Notes: generated by a model not told the origin, from the letters alone. A DNA stretch of 64,000 nucleotides from CAIWHR01 sp963734085 (GCA_963734085.1 CAVTFT010000011.1:186001-250000), one strand, 5' to 3'. Numbered from the stretch's first letter, positions 33,829 to 44,854 are shown. A program made the numbers and translations.

Positions 33829-34452
33829 ATGGCCAAGCTGCGTCGCCCCCCCAATCCCGCCGACACGGTTTACCCGGGGAGCCCGCCTGCGAGCGCGACC
33901 GACGAGCACGTGCTCGACGCCTCGGGGCACTTCCACGTCCACGATGCGCCGATCGATCTGTCGCACTACGCGTTCGAGGCGTGGATCGCGTTCGGCTTCT
34001 TCTGGTTCCTGGCGGTCGACATCTTCTACCAGTTCTTCACGCGCTACGTGATGAACGACTCGGCGGCCTGGACCGAGGAGATCGCCCGTTACTTGCTGAT
34101 CTGCATGGTGTTCGTGGCGATCTCGGCGGCAGTGCGTCTCAATCGGCACATCCACGTCGACCTCTTCTACCGGTTTGTGGGCAAGCCCGTCGGCCGGGCA
34201 CTGTCGACGCTCGTGGATCTCGCGCGCATCGTGTTCTTCGCCGCGGTCGTCGTGCTGACCTGGCAGATGATGCAGAAGATGGGCAGCTATCGGATGACGA
34301 TCATCGATCTGCCGATGAACGTCGTCTACGCAGTCTGCATGTTCGGCTTCGCATGCGCGACGCTGCGGTCGATCCAGGTCGCAGTTCAGCACTGGCGGCA
34401 GGGCTACAGCCTGCTCGAGCGCCCCGAAATCGCGATCGAGGAGAGCGTGTGA
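33829..34452 (+). CDS. TRAP transporter small permease (DctQ), system 1
   Basis: A 207-aa membrane protein with four helices. The DctQ signature WTEEIARYLL (about 83) lies before helix 3, preceded by FFTRYVMNDSAAW. The N-terminal cytoplasmic tail of about 45 residues, with HFHVHDAPID, is longer than usual. It pairs with DctM (34610) to form the sodium-driven channel for the acid delivered by DctP. Confidence 0.92.
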   Translation: MAKLRRPPNPADTVYPGSPPASATDEHVLDASGHFHVHDAPIDLSHYAFEAWIAFGFFWFLAVDIFYQFFTRYVMNDSAAWTEEIARYLLICMVFVAISAAVRLNRHIHVDLFYRFVGKPVGRALSTLVDLARIVFFAAVVVLTWQMMQKMGSYRMTIIDLPMNVVYAVCMFGFACATLRSIQVAVQHWRQGYSLLERPEIAIEESV

Positions 34453-34609
34453 GCGCGAAGGGCCGCCCCGAGCGCGAATTGCTCCCTCGCGGAGGAACGG
34501 CGCGCAGCGCCAAGGGTGCACCAATGAGCCGCGCGGGTGCCTCCATCGCAGACACCTACGCGCAGCGACGGATGAGCGTTGTCCCGCCGTCGCACGAAGA
34601 GGAACGAGC
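34453..34609 (+). repeat. Spacer between dctQ and dctM, second copy of shared leader
   Basis: 157 bases without a gene. GCGACGGATGAGCGTTGT (34565-34582) and GAGGAACGA (34599-34607) repeat the leader found before dctQ, with an insert of about 12 bases between the two parts. The AGGAACGAG serves as the dctM ribosome-binding site. An earlier GCGGAGGAACG at 34489 resembles the same leader end. Confidence 0.6.
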
Positions 34610-36013
34610 ATGACCCCCGCGCTGCTCGGGTCCTTCCTCGCCATGATGGCCGCCGGCGTGCCGGTGGCCATCGCAATGGCCGGCTCGGCGCTCGTCTACA
34701 TCCTGCTCACCGGCGACCTGCCGCCGCTCGTGGTGGTACAACGGATGATCAGCGGCATCGACAGCTTCCCGCTCCTCGCGGTGCCGTTCTTCATCATGGC
34801 CGGCAACCTGATGAACAACGCCGGCATCACCAATCGGATCTACGACTTCGCGCTGGCGCTCGTGGGCTGGCTCAAGGGCGGGCTCGGCCACGTCAACATC
34901 ATCGGCTCGGTGATTTTTGCCGGCATGTCGGGCACCGCGATCGCGGACGCAGCCGGTCTCGGCACGATCGAGATCAAGGCGATGAAGGACAAGGGCTATG
35001 ACCTCGGCTTCTCGGTCGGCGTGACCGCCGCATCGGCGACACTCGGCCCGATCATTCCGCCGTCGCTGCCGTTCGTCATCTACGCGATGATGGCCAATGT
35101 GTCGGTCGGCCAGCTGTTCCTCGCCGGCATCATTCCCGGCGTCGTGATGGCGTTCCTGATGATGCTCACCGTCGCCTACTACGCGCACAAGTTCAAGTGG
35201 GGTGGCGACGTCGTCTTCGAATGGCATCGGATGGGCAAGGCGTTTATCGAGCTGGGCGTCGTGATCGGCTTCCCGCTGCTGCTCTGGGGAATGATGCGTT
35301 TCGGCTTGCCGTTCAACGGCGCGATCGGTCTCGGCCTCGCCGGGCTGCTCGTCGCCGACTGGAAATGGAAGTTCGACGCGGTGCTGCCGATCATGACGCC
35401 GGTGCTGCTGATCGGTGGCATGACCACCGGCGTGTTCACGCCGACCGAAGGCGCGATCGCCGCGTGCGTATGGGCGCTGTTTCTGGGCCTCTTCTGGTAC
35501 CGCACGATGACGTGGAAGATGCTGGTCAAAGTCTCGATGGATACGATCGAGACGACCGCGACAGTGCTCTTCATCGTCGCGGCGGCGTCGATCTTCGGGT
35601 GGCTTCTCACCGCAACCCGCGTGACGGACATGGTTGCGGCCTGGGTGCTCGCGTTCACGCACAGCCCGTGGGTGTTCCTGCTCCTCGCCAACCTGCTGAT
35701 GCTGTTCGTCGGTTGCTTCCTCGAGCCGACGGCGGCGATCCTGATCCTCGTGCCGGTGCTGATGCCGGTCGTCCAGCAGCTCGGCATCGACCCCGTCCAC
35801 TTCGGCCTCGTCATGGTGCTGAACCTGATGATCGGCCTCCTGCATCCGCCGATGGGGATGGTGCTGTTCGTGCTCGCCCGGGTCGCCAACCTGTCGATCG
35901 AAAAAACGACGATGGCGATCGTTCCGTGGCTCGTGCCGCTGCTCCTGAGCCTCGTCCTGATCACGTATATTCCGTCGATCTCGTTGTGGCTGCCGCGGCT
36001 CTTCTACGGGTGA
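34610..36013 (+). CDS. TRAP transporter large permease (DctM), system 1
   Basis: A 467-aa membrane protein with about 13 hydrophobic segments; it opens with MTPALLGSFLAMMAAGVPVA. Family blocks are MAGNLMNNAGI (about 63), FAGMSGTAIADAAGLGTIEI (about 103-122), GPIIPPSLPFVIY (about 146) and FVGCFLEPTAAILILVPVLMP in the C-terminal half. It forms the sodium-solute symporter channel with DctQ. It is about 30-40 residues longer than the second DctM in this window. The next gene begins 6 bases after its stop. Confidence 0.95.
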   Translation: MTPALLGSFLAMMAAGVPVAIAMAGSALVYILLTGDLPPLVVVQRMISGIDSFPLLAVPFFIMAGNLMNNAGITNRIYDFALALVGWLKGGLGHVNIIGSVIFAGMSGTAIADAAGLGTIEIKAMKDKGYDLGFSVGVTAASATLGPIIPPSLPFVIYAMMANVSVGQLFLAGIIPGVVMAFLMMLTVAYYAHKFKWGGDVVFEWHRMGKAFIELGVVIGFPLLLWGMMRFGLPFNGAIGLGLAGLLVADWKWKFDAVLPIMTPVLLIGGMTTGVFTPTEGAIAACVWALFLGLFWYRTMTWKMLVKVSMDTIETTATVLFIVAAASIFGWLLTATRVTDMVAAWVLAFTHSPWVFLLLANLLMLFVGCFLEPTAAILILVPVLMPVVQQLGIDPVHFGLVMVLNLMIGLLHPPMGMVLFVLARVANLSIEKTTMAIVPWLVPLLLSLVLITYIPSISLWLPRLFYG

Positions 36014-36019
36014 TGGCAA

Positions 36020-37126
36020 GTGGCGACGATTCGTACCGTCGAGATCCTGCAGGTCGACCTGCCGCCGAAGGTGCGCCGCACCGACGCGATCCAGGCGTTC
36101 GTCACGCAGGAGACGCCGATCGTGCGCATCGTCTGCGACAACGGTGCCGAGGGCGTCGGCTACACGTATACGATCGGCACCGGCGGATCGTCGGTGATGG
36201 CGCTGCTCGCCGACCACCTCGCGCCGAAGCTCGTCGGCCGCGATCCGGATTGCATCGAGGCGATCTGGAGGGATCTTTTCTTCCATACGCACGCGACCGC
36301 GGTGGGCGCGATCACGAGCCTGGCGCTCGCGGCGGTCGATACCGCGCTATGGGATCTTCGCTGCAAGCGGATCGGCCTCCCGCTGTGGAAGGCGGCGGGC
36401 GGCGCGCGACCGCGGGTGCCCGTGTACACGACCGAGGGCGGCTGGCTGCATCTGCCGGCCGAAGCGCTGATCGCGCAGACACTGGAAGCGAAGGCGGCCG
36501 GATTCCGCGGCGCGAAACTGAAAGTGGGAAAGCAGCACGTTGCGGAGGATGTCGCGCGGCTCGCCGCGGTGCGCGAAGCCGTCGGCGATGCCTTCGAGCT
36601 CATGGTCGACGCGAATCAGTGCTTCAGCGTTGCGGAGGCGATCCGCCGCGCCCGCGCGTTCGAGCCGTTCGGCCTCGCGTGGCTCGAGGAGCCGCTGCCG
36701 GCGGAGGATCTCGCCGGCCACGCCGAGCTCGCGACACACTCGGCCATCCCGATCGCCGTCGGCGAGTCGCTCTACCACGCCGCGCATTTCCGCGAGTATC
36801 TCGAACGTGATGCGTGCTCGATTGTCCAACCCGACGTGGCGCGGATCGGCGGGATCACGCCATGGCTCAAGGTCGCGCATTTGGCGGAGACGTTCAACGT
36901 GACGGTCTGCCCGCATTTCCTCATGGAGCTGCACGTGTCGCTGACGGCCGCGGTGCCGAGCGCCGCGTGGGTCGAGTACATCCCGCAGCTCGATGACCTC
37001 ACCGGCTCGCGCCTCGTCATTGCCGACGGCTGCGCCGTCGCGCCGTCGGCGCCCGGACTCGGCATCGACTGGAACTTCGCGGAGATCGGCAAGCGCGCCG
37101 TCGCGCGCAGCCACATCCCGCACTAG
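36020..37126 (+). CDS. Mandelate racemase/muconate lactonizing enzyme family dehydratase
   Basis: A 368-aa enolase-superfamily enzyme. The catalytic KxK is in AKLKVGK (about 160-166), metal ligands are in MVDANQ, WLEEPL and VGESL, and the Asp-His dyad lies in QPDVARIGG and CPHFLMELH, as in mandelate racemase-type acid-sugar dehydratases. Possible substrates are galactarate, talarate, gluconate or another aldonate. A GTG start is used at 36020, 6 bases after dctM; the tight spacing says the substrate is likely what the TRAP system imports. Confidence 0.88.
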   Translation: MATIRTVEILQVDLPPKVRRTDAIQAFVTQETPIVRIVCDNGAEGVGYTYTIGTGGSSVMALLADHLAPKLVGRDPDCIEAIWRDLFFHTHATAVGAITSLALAAVDTALWDLRCKRIGLPLWKAAGGARPRVPVYTTEGGWLHLPAEALIAQTLEAKAAGFRGAKLKVGKQHVAEDVARLAAVREAVGDAFELMVDANQCFSVAEAIRRARAFEPFGLAWLEEPLPAEDLAGHAELATHSAIPIAVGESLYHAAHFREYLERDACSIVQPDVARIGGITPWLKVAHLAETFNVTVCPHFLMELHVSLTAAVPSAAWVEYIPQLDDLTGSRLVIADGCAVAPSAPGLGIDWNFAEIGKRAVARSHIPH

Positions 37127-37146
37127 GCCCTTACAAAGGAGCTGCC

Positions 37147-38670
37147 ATGCTCACCCGCACCTCGCTCACGATCAGGCTGCATCCCGCCGACGACGTCGTC
37201 ATCGCCCGCGCGCAACTCGTGAGCGGCACCCAGTTGCTCGACGAGAAGGTCACGGTCAGCGGACTCGTCCCGCCCGGCCACAAGGTCGCCGCGCACGCGA
37301 TCCGCAAGGGCGAGCCCGTGCGCCGCTACAACCAGATCATCGGCTTCGCGAGTCGCGACATTGCCGCCGGCGAGCACGTCCATCTCAACAACCTGCAGAT
37401 GGGTGCGTTCGATCGCGATTACGCGTTCGGCGTCGATGCGAAACCCACGCAGTACGTCGATCCGCCTGCGACTTTCATGGGCATCGTCCGTCCCGACGGC
37501 CGGGTCGCGACGCGCAACTACATCGGCATCCTGTCGACGGTCAACTGCTCGGCGACCGTCGCGCGCGGGATCGCCGATCACTTCCGGCACGAGCGGCTCG
37601 CCGCGTATCCGAACGTCGACGGCGTGGTCGCGCTGACGCACGGGAGCGGTTGCGGCATGGACACGCGGGGCGACGGCATGCAGGTTCTGCGCCGTACGAT
37701 CGGAGGTTACGCGCGGCACGTCAACTTCGCCGGCGTCCTGATGGTCGGCTTGGGCTGTGAGGCGAACCAGATCAGCGCGCTCCTCGGCGCGGAAAATCTG
37801 CGCGAGGGCCCGCTGCTGCGCACGTTCAGCATCCAAGACACCGGCGGCACGGCGAAGACGATCGCCCGCGGTATCGCGATGATCGAGGAAATGCTGCCGC
37901 ACGCGAACGAAGTTACCCGCGAACCGGTACCGGCGTCGCACCTGGTGATCGGGCTGCAATGCGGCGGCTCCGACGGCTATTCGGGGATCACCGCGAATCC
38001 CGCGCTCGGCGCTGCCGTCGACCTGCTGGTGCGCCATGGCGGCACCGCGATCCTGTCCGAGACGCCCGAGATCTACGGCGCCGAGCATCTGCTGACACGG
38101 CGCGCGGGCTCGCGCGCGGTCGGCGAGAAGCTGATCGCGCGGATCAAATGGTGGGAGGACTACACGGCGCGCGAAAAAGGCGAGATGAACAACAACCCGT
38201 CACCCGGCAACAAGGCCGGTGGACTCACGACGATCCTCGAAAAGTCGCTGGGTGCCGTGGCGAAAGGCGGCACGACCAACCTGATCGATGTCTACGAGTA
38301 CGCCGAGCCCGTCACCGCCAGGGGTTTCGTCTTCATGGACACGCCGGGCTACGATCCGGTGTCGGCGACCGGGCAGGTCGCCGGCGGTGCCAACATGATC
38401 GTGTTCACGACCGGTCGCGGCTCCGCGTACGGCTGCGCACCGTCGCCGTCGTTGAAGCTCGCGACGAACACGCCGCTGTGGGTGAAGCAGGAGGAGGACA
38501 TCGACCTGAATTGCGGCGAGATCGCCGATGGCACGGCGAGCATCGACGACGTCGCCGCGAAACTGTTTCGGCTGATGCTCGAAACGGCGTCGGGGCAGAA
38601 GAGCAAGAGCGAGATTCACGGCTACGGACAGAGCGAGTTCGTGCCATGGTATCTCGGTGCGGTGATGTAG
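37147..38670 (+). CDS. UxaA/GarD-family altronate or galactarate dehydratase
   Basis: A 507-aa single-chain hydrolyase. An N-terminal SAF domain (1-90, RIAxGEHVHLNN-like ending) precedes the large UxaA domain with FMGIVRPDGRVATRNYIGI (about 112), THGSGCGMDTRG (about 166), CGGSDGYSGITANPA (about 275) and the C-terminal half with SETPEIYGAEHLL and GCAPSPSLKLATN. Enzymes of this group dehydrate D-altronate or D-galactarate with an iron cofactor. It is 20 bases after the enolase-type dehydratase, so two dehydratases of different fold share one operon. It ends the TRAP operon. Confidence 0.92.
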   Translation: MLTRTSLTIRLHPADDVVIARAQLVSGTQLLDEKVTVSGLVPPGHKVAAHAIRKGEPVRRYNQIIGFASRDIAAGEHVHLNNLQMGAFDRDYAFGVDAKPTQYVDPPATFMGIVRPDGRVATRNYIGILSTVNCSATVARGIADHFRHERLAAYPNVDGVVALTHGSGCGMDTRGDGMQVLRRTIGGYARHVNFAGVLMVGLGCEANQISALLGAENLREGPLLRTFSIQDTGGTAKTIARGIAMIEEMLPHANEVTREPVPASHLVIGLQCGGSDGYSGITANPALGAAVDLLVRHGGTAILSETPEIYGAEHLLTRRAGSRAVGEKLIARIKWWEDYTAREKGEMNNNPSPGNKAGGLTTILEKSLGAVAKGGTTNLIDVYEYAEPVTARGFVFMDTPGYDPVSATGQVAGGANMIVFTTGRGSAYGCAPSPSLKLATNTPLWVKQEEDIDLNCGEIADGTASIDDVAAKLFRLMLETASGQKSKSEIHGYGQSEFVPWYLGAVM

Positions 38671-38728
38671 CTCAGAAGACGCCCTTCCTGACAGCGGGGG
38701 CAATCGCAGCAGCACGCTCCCGGGCCCG

Positions 38729-38757
38729 TTGACACCGCGTCGAGCCGCCCGTACGCT
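38729..38757 (+). promoter_or_regulatory. Candidate sigma-70 promoter for the ABC importer operon
   Basis: TTGACA at 38729-38734, a 17-base spacer and TACGCT at 38752-38757 (key T, A and final T kept). It lies 67 bases before the binding-protein ATG and would let the ABC-IlvD genes be transcribed separately from the TRAP operon. Confidence 0.5.
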
Positions 38758-38824
38758 GCGGACGGATCTGGATATTCGAACCATAACAAGAGGCACCACG
38801 ATAGAAGAGACGAGGAGGAGTTCC

Positions 38825-40201
38825 ATGAAGAGGATGTCGAAGCTCGCCGTTGCGGCCCTCGCCGTGTCGGCCCTCGTGGCGACAGGCCAGGCGATGGCAC
38901 AGGAAACGCTCAACGTCTGGTGGGTGCGCGGGTTCTACAAGTCCGAAGACGACGCGCTCTACGCCGCGATCAAGAAGTTCGAGACGAAGACCGGCGTCAA
39001 GGTCGAGCTGTCGCAGTATCCGGTCCAGGACATGATTCCCAAGACGGTCGCCGCGCTCGACGCCGGCACGCCGCCGGACGTGGCCTTCGCTGACGTCTAC
39101 GACTTCCAGGTGACCGGCAAGTGGGCGTTCGACGGCAAGCTCGAGGACATCACCGACGTGCTGACGCCGATGAAGGCGCGCTTCCTGCCGAACACGATCG
39201 AGACGACGTACCTCTACAACGACAAGGCCAAGAAGCGCGCCTATTACGCCTTCCCGCTGAAGCAGCAAACGATGCACGTCCAGTACTGGATCGACATGCT
39301 TGGCGCAGCCGGCTTCAAGGAATCGGACATCCCGACCGGCTGGAAGGACTACTGGACGTTCTGGTGCGACAAGGTGCAGCCCGCGTATCGCAAGAAGACC
39401 GGGACGCGGGTCTACGCGACCGGCTTCCCGATGGGAGTGAACGGGAGCGACTCATTCTATTCGTTCCTGACCTTCGCCGACGCCTACAACGTCAAGATGG
39501 TCGACGACAACGGCAAGCTGCTCCTCGACGATCCAAAGGTGCGGCAGGGACTCATCGACGCGATGAAGGACTACACGACGCCGTACGTCAAGGGCTGCAC
39601 GCCGCCTTCGTCGACGTCCTGGGCGGACCCCGACAACAACGTGGCGTTCCACAACAAGACGATCATCATGACGCACAACGCGACGATCTCCATCGCCGCC
39701 AAGTGGCTCGACGACATGAACAACGCCACGCTCACCGCCGAGCAGCGGGCGCAGGCGAAGAAGAACTACGAGGAGCTGATCGCAACGGCGGGCTTCCCCA
39801 ACAAGCCCGACGGCTCGAAGATGGTCTACCGCGCGGCGATCAAGACGGGCGTGATCTTCGAAGGCGCGAAGAACAAGAAGCGGGCGAAGGAGTTCGTTGC
39901 GTTCATGCTCGAAGAGGACAACCTGACGCCTTATGTCGAAGGGTCGCTCGGGCGTTGGTACCCCGTGACGAAAGCCGCGGCAGAGCGGCCGTTCTGGAAG
40001 GCGGACAAGCACCGCGAAGCCGTCTACAACCAATTCCACGCGGGAACGGTCACCTTCGAGTTCACGAAGAACTACAAATTCACGATCGTCAATAACGAGA
40101 ACGTCTGGGCCAAGGCGATGAGCCGCGTCGTCAACGACAAGGTGCCCGTCGACAAGGCGGTGGACGAGATGATCGTGCGCATCAAGCAGGTCGCCGGCTG
40201 A
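38825..40201 (+). CDS. Sugar ABC transporter substrate-binding protein (family 1)
   Basis: A 458-aa precursor with a signal peptide (MKRMSKLAVAALAVSALVATGQAMA-QE). The mature part is of the MalE/UgpB type: LNVWWVRGFYKSEDDAL opening, GTPPDVAFADVYDF near 80, WKDYWTFWCDKVQP near 176 and aromatic residues for sugar stacking through the chain. GAGGAGGAG precedes the ATG. It leads an operon with two permeases, one ATPase and an IlvD/Edd dehydratase. The ligand is not readable from the sequence; context suggests a sugar or aldonate that feeds the dehydratase. Confidence 0.92.
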   Translation: MKRMSKLAVAALAVSALVATGQAMAQETLNVWWVRGFYKSEDDALYAAIKKFETKTGVKVELSQYPVQDMIPKTVAALDAGTPPDVAFADVYDFQVTGKWAFDGKLEDITDVLTPMKARFLPNTIETTYLYNDKAKKRAYYAFPLKQQTMHVQYWIDMLGAAGFKESDIPTGWKDYWTFWCDKVQPAYRKKTGTRVYATGFPMGVNGSDSFYSFLTFADAYNVKMVDDNGKLLLDDPKVRQGLIDAMKDYTTPYVKGCTPPSSTSWADPDNNVAFHNKTIIMTHNATISIAAKWLDDMNNATLTAEQRAQAKKNYEELIATAGFPNKPDGSKMVYRAAIKTGVIFEGAKNKKRAKEFVAFMLEEDNLTPYVEGSLGRWYPVTKAAAERPFWKADKHREAVYNQFHAGTVTFEFTKNYKFTIVNNENVWAKAMSRVVNDKVPVDKAVDEMIVRIKQVAG

Positions 40202-40257
40202 AGATCGCCGGTGGTTGGGCGCGGGGGCGGCCGGGTCTACGCGCGAGCGAACCCCGC

Positions 40258-40279
40258 CTTCCTCCGCAATCGGAGGAGG
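40258..40279 (+). promoter_or_regulatory. Stem-loop between binding-protein and permease genes
   Basis: A 9-bp stem (CTTCCTCCG with CGGAGGAGG, two arms around the loop CAAT) in the 90-base gap between the binding-protein and permease genes. The 3' arm contains a GGAGG next to the true AGGAGG at 40281. Such hairpins often protect the binding-protein mRNA and lower downstream expression in ABC operons. Confidence 0.5.
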
Positions 40280-40291
40280 TAGGAGGCACTA

Positions 40292-41167
40292 GTGTCGGCG
40301 ATCGCCCTGCCTGACGCACAACCGGTGCCGACCGGCCCGGCGAGGAAGGGGCTGTCCCCGTGGCAGAAATGGGGACTGATCCTCCTCGCGCCGTACGTCG
40401 TCGTCTTCCTGGTCTTCGTCCTCTATCCGGTCGGCTACGGGCTATGGCTCGCGCGCCATCCCGCGAGCTACGAAAAGCTGTTCGACGACCCGATCTTCGT
40501 CCGGTCGGTCATCAACACGGTGGTGTTCGTCGTCGTCGGGATCAATCTCAAGATGATCGTCGCGCTGTTGCTGTCCGGGTTCTTCATCCAGGCGCGGACG
40601 TGGATCAAGTGGCTGTCGCTGCTGTTCATTTTGCCGTGGGCGGTGCCGTCGATCCCGACGATCCTGTCGATCCGGTTCATGCTGAACCCGGAATGGGGGC
40701 TCATCAATTCGCTGATTTTCCGCCTCACCGGAGAGGACGGCCCGAACTGGCTCAATAACCCGACGGTCGCGCTCGGAATGGCGATGCTCGTTCATATCTG
40801 GAAATCGCTGCCGTTCTGGACGCTGATCCTCGTCGCAGGACGTCTCGCGATTCCGGCCGAGCATTACGAAGCCGCCTCCGTCGACGGCGCCACGCAGTGG
40901 CAGAAGTTCCGCTTCATTACGTGGCCGTCAATGCGCACGCTCTACCTCACGTGCACGATCCTGTCGATGATCTGGACGATGGGCGATTTCAACAGCGTCT
41001 ACCTGCTGACCGGCGGCGGGCCGGCCGACCTGACGCATGTCCTGGCCACGCTGGGCATCCGCTATCTGCGACTGGATCAGGTCGACATGTCGATGGCGGC
41101 GATAGTCATGGCGCTGCCGGCGGTGCTCCCGCTCGTCTATTTCATGATGAAGCGCCTGTCGAAATGA
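40292..41167 (+). CDS. Sugar ABC transporter permease (MalF-like)
   Basis: A 291-aa inner-membrane protein with six hydrophobic helices. The EAA loop that touches the ATPase reads EHYEAASVDGATQWQKFRFITWP (about 190-212). The GTG start has AGGAGGC 5 bases upstream. Its final ATGA overlaps the next permease start. Confidence 0.93.
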   Translation: MSAIALPDAQPVPTGPARKGLSPWQKWGLILLAPYVVVFLVFVLYPVGYGLWLARHPASYEKLFDDPIFVRSVINTVVFVVVGINLKMIVALLLSGFFIQARTWIKWLSLLFILPWAVPSIPTILSIRFMLNPEWGLINSLIFRLTGEDGPNWLNNPTVALGMAMLVHIWKSLPFWTLILVAGRLAIPAEHYEAASVDGATQWQKFRFITWPSMRTLYLTCTILSMIWTMGDFNSVYLLTGGGPADLTHVLATLGIRYLRLDQVDMSMAAIVMALPAVLPLVYFMMKRLSK

Positions 41168-42015
41168 AGAGCCCCACACTCAAGAACGTGACGACCGAGG
41201 CCAAATTGCTGCTGATCGGCATCCCGGTGCTGATCTGGACGATGCTGCCCATCTATCACCTGACGCTGTTCGCGATTTCACCCAAGGACCAGGCGATGGG
41301 CGGCCAGCTCTGGCCCGATCATCCGACGCTGCACAATTTCGCCGTCGTGTTCGGCGAGCAGCACTATTACCTCAACCATTTCTGGCTGCAGCTTTGGAAT
41401 TCGCTCTTCATCGCGTTGCTGGCGGGATTTCTCACGCTGCTGGTCGCGACGGGCGCGGCGTTTGCGATCAGCCGGCTCAGGGTCCGCGGCGGGCGTGCGG
41501 TGATGAACCTCGCGCTCTTCACGTACTTCATCCCCGCCGCGTTCCTCGCGGTGCCGATGTACAAGACAATGGGCGTGTACGGTCTTCTCAACAATCAGTG
41601 GTCGCTCATTCTCGCGATGGTGACGATCGCTGCGCCCTACGCGATCTGGGTGCTGAAGCAGGCGTCCGACAAGCTGCCGTTCGAGCTCGACGAGGCGGCG
41701 AAGATGGATGGCGCGTCGCCGCTCCAGCTGTTCCGGCTGGTCTACCTGCCGCTGATGACGCCGTCGCTGGTGGCCGTGGGCACCTACGCGCTGCTGCTCG
41801 CCTGGAACGAGTACCTCTACGCGTTCCTCCTCCTGTCGCGCGACACCGACATCACGCTCGGCGTGGCGCTCGGCAACTTCCTCGCGGCCGACGATTCGCC
41901 GTGGGAGTTGCTGATGACCACGGGGCTCATCTACGCGCTGCCGCCTGCGGCGATCTATTACGTGTTCAAGCGCTACATGGTCGGCGGGCTCACGGCCGGC
42001 GCGGTGAAAAGCTGA
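41164..42015 (+). CDS. Sugar ABC transporter permease (MalG-like)
   Basis: A 283-aa inner-membrane protein with six hydrophobic helices and the EAA loop ELDEAAKMDGASPLQLFRLVYLPLM (about 176-200). It starts inside the stop of the first permease (ATGA), so the two partners are translationally coupled and made in equal amounts. Both are needed with the ATPase at 42042 to form the importer. Confidence 0.93.
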   Translation: MKSPTLKNVTTEAKLLLIGIPVLIWTMLPIYHLTLFAISPKDQAMGGQLWPDHPTLHNFAVVFGEQHYYLNHFWLQLWNSLFIALLAGFLTLLVATGAAFAISRLRVRGGRAVMNLALFTYFIPAAFLAVPMYKTMGVYGLLNNQWSLILAMVTIAAPYAIWVLKQASDKLPFELDEAAKMDGASPLQLFRLVYLPLMTPSLVAVGTYALLLAWNEYLYAFLLLSRDTDITLGVALGNFLAADDSPWELLMTTGLIYALPPAAIYYVFKRYMVGGLTAGAVKS

Positions 42016-42041
42016 GCGCCATTATCGAGCGGGGTTTTCGC

Positions 42042-43117
<1,076 letters not shown>

Positions 43118-43121
<4 letters not shown>

Positions 43122-44854
43122 GCAAGAAATCCGGCAAGGCGAAGCGCGAGCTCCGTTCGCGCATCTGGTTCGGCAGCCACGACCGCGACGCGCTCGTCCA
43201 CCGGTCGTGGATGAAGAATCAGGGCATCCCGCACGATCAGTTCGACGGCCGACCAGTGATCGGCATCTGCAACACGTGGTCGCAGGCGACGCCGTGCAAC
43301 GCGCACTTTCGCGAGCTCGCCCAGCATGTCCGCGACGGCATTCTGGATGCCGGCGGGTTCCCGATCGAGTTCCCGGTGATGAGCCTGGGCGAGACGCTGA
43401 TGCGCCCCACGACGATGCTCTTTCGGAACCAGGCGGCGATGGACGTCGAGGAATCGATTCGCGCCAACCCGTTCGACGGCGTCGTGCTGCTGATGGGCTG
43501 CGACAAGACGACGCCGTCGCTGCTGATGGGCGCGGCGTCGTGCGATTTGCCGACGATCGGCCTCTCCGGCGGGCCGATGCTGAACGGCAAGTTTCGCGGC
43601 GAGGACATCGGCTCCGGCACGCACGTGTGGAAGTTCACCGAGATGCTGAAGACCGGCGAGATGAAGTTCGCCGACATCGTCGAGGCCGAATCGTGCATGT
43701 CGCGCTCGGCCGGACACTGCATGACGATGGGCACCGCGTCGACGATGGCGTCGATGGTCGAAGCGCTCGGGATGGGCCTCCCCACCAACGCGGCGATTCC
43801 GGCGGTCGACTCGCGCCGGCGCGTGCTGGCGCGGATGGTGGGCCGGCGCATCGTCGAGATGGTTCACGAAGACCTGCGGATGTCGAAGATCCTCACGCGC
43901 GACGCGTTCGAGAACGCGATCATGGTCAACGGCGCAATCGGCGGCTCGACCAACGCCGTCGTTCACCTGCTCGCGATCGCCGGGCGCGTCGGCGTCAAGC
44001 TCTCGCTCGACGACTGGGACCGGCTCGGCCGCACGATGCCCTGCCTCGTCAACCTGATGCCGTCGGGCCGCTACCTGATGGAGGACTTCTATTACGCCGG
44101 CGGGCTGCCCGTCGTCATCAGGGAGATCGGCTCCTTCCTGCACAAGAAGGCGCTGACGGTGAACGGCCGCACGCTCTGGCAGAACAGCAGGGATGCGGTC
44201 AACTACAACGAAGACGTCATCACGCCGCTCGCGAAGCCCTTCAAGCCGCAGGGCGGCATTGCGGTGCTGCGCGGCAATCTGGCGCCGCAGGGGGCGGTGC
44301 TGAAGCCGTCGGCGGCGACGCCGAAGCTGATGCGGCACAAGGGCCGCGCCGTCGTATTCGAGGACATCGACGACCTGCACAAACGCATCGACGACCCCAA
44401 GCTCGATGTCGATGCATCGTGCGTGCTGGTGCTCAAGAACTGCGGGCCGAAGGGCTATCCGGGATTCCCCGAGGTCGGCAATTTCGCGCTGCCGGCGAAG
44501 CTCCTGAAAAAAGGCGTCACCGATATGGTCCGGATTTCCGATGCGCGGATGTCCGGCACCGCCTACGGCACCGTCGTATTGCATACCGCGCCCGAGGCCG
44601 CCGCCGGCGGACCGCTCGCGCTCGTGCGCAACGGCGACATGATCGAGCTCGATGTCGCGAAGCGGAAGCTCCATCTGCACGTCAGCGGCGCCGAGCTCGC
44701 CCGCCGCCGCGCGAAGTGGACGCCGCCGCCGCCGCATGCCGATCGTGGCTGGGTGAAGCTCTACTGCGATACCGTGTTGCAGGCAGACCAGGGCGTCGAT
44801 CTCGATTTCCTGGTCGGCAAGTCGGGCGCGAAGGTGGGCCGGCCCAGCCACTGA
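43118..44854 (+). CDS. IlvD/Edd-family sugar-acid dehydratase (arabinonate/xylonate type)
   Basis: A 578-aa Fe-S dehydratase. Cluster ligands are the Cys in GICNTWSQATPCN (about 50-60), MGCDKTTP (about 128) and AESCMSRSAGHCMTMGTAST (about 190-210). The length and the absence of leucine-pathway features fit pentonate dehydratases (L-arabinonate or D-xylonate), which feed 2-keto-3-deoxy-pentonate into the XylX-like/dehydrogenase pair at 24912-27557. Starting inside the ATPase stop (ATGA), it is translationally coupled to the importer. Gluconate as substrate cannot be excluded. Confidence 0.9.

Noticed and set aside
35179..36292. Long minus frames over dctM of system 1
   Set aside because: His/Asp/Arg-rich antisense shadows; the plus-strand permease is clear.
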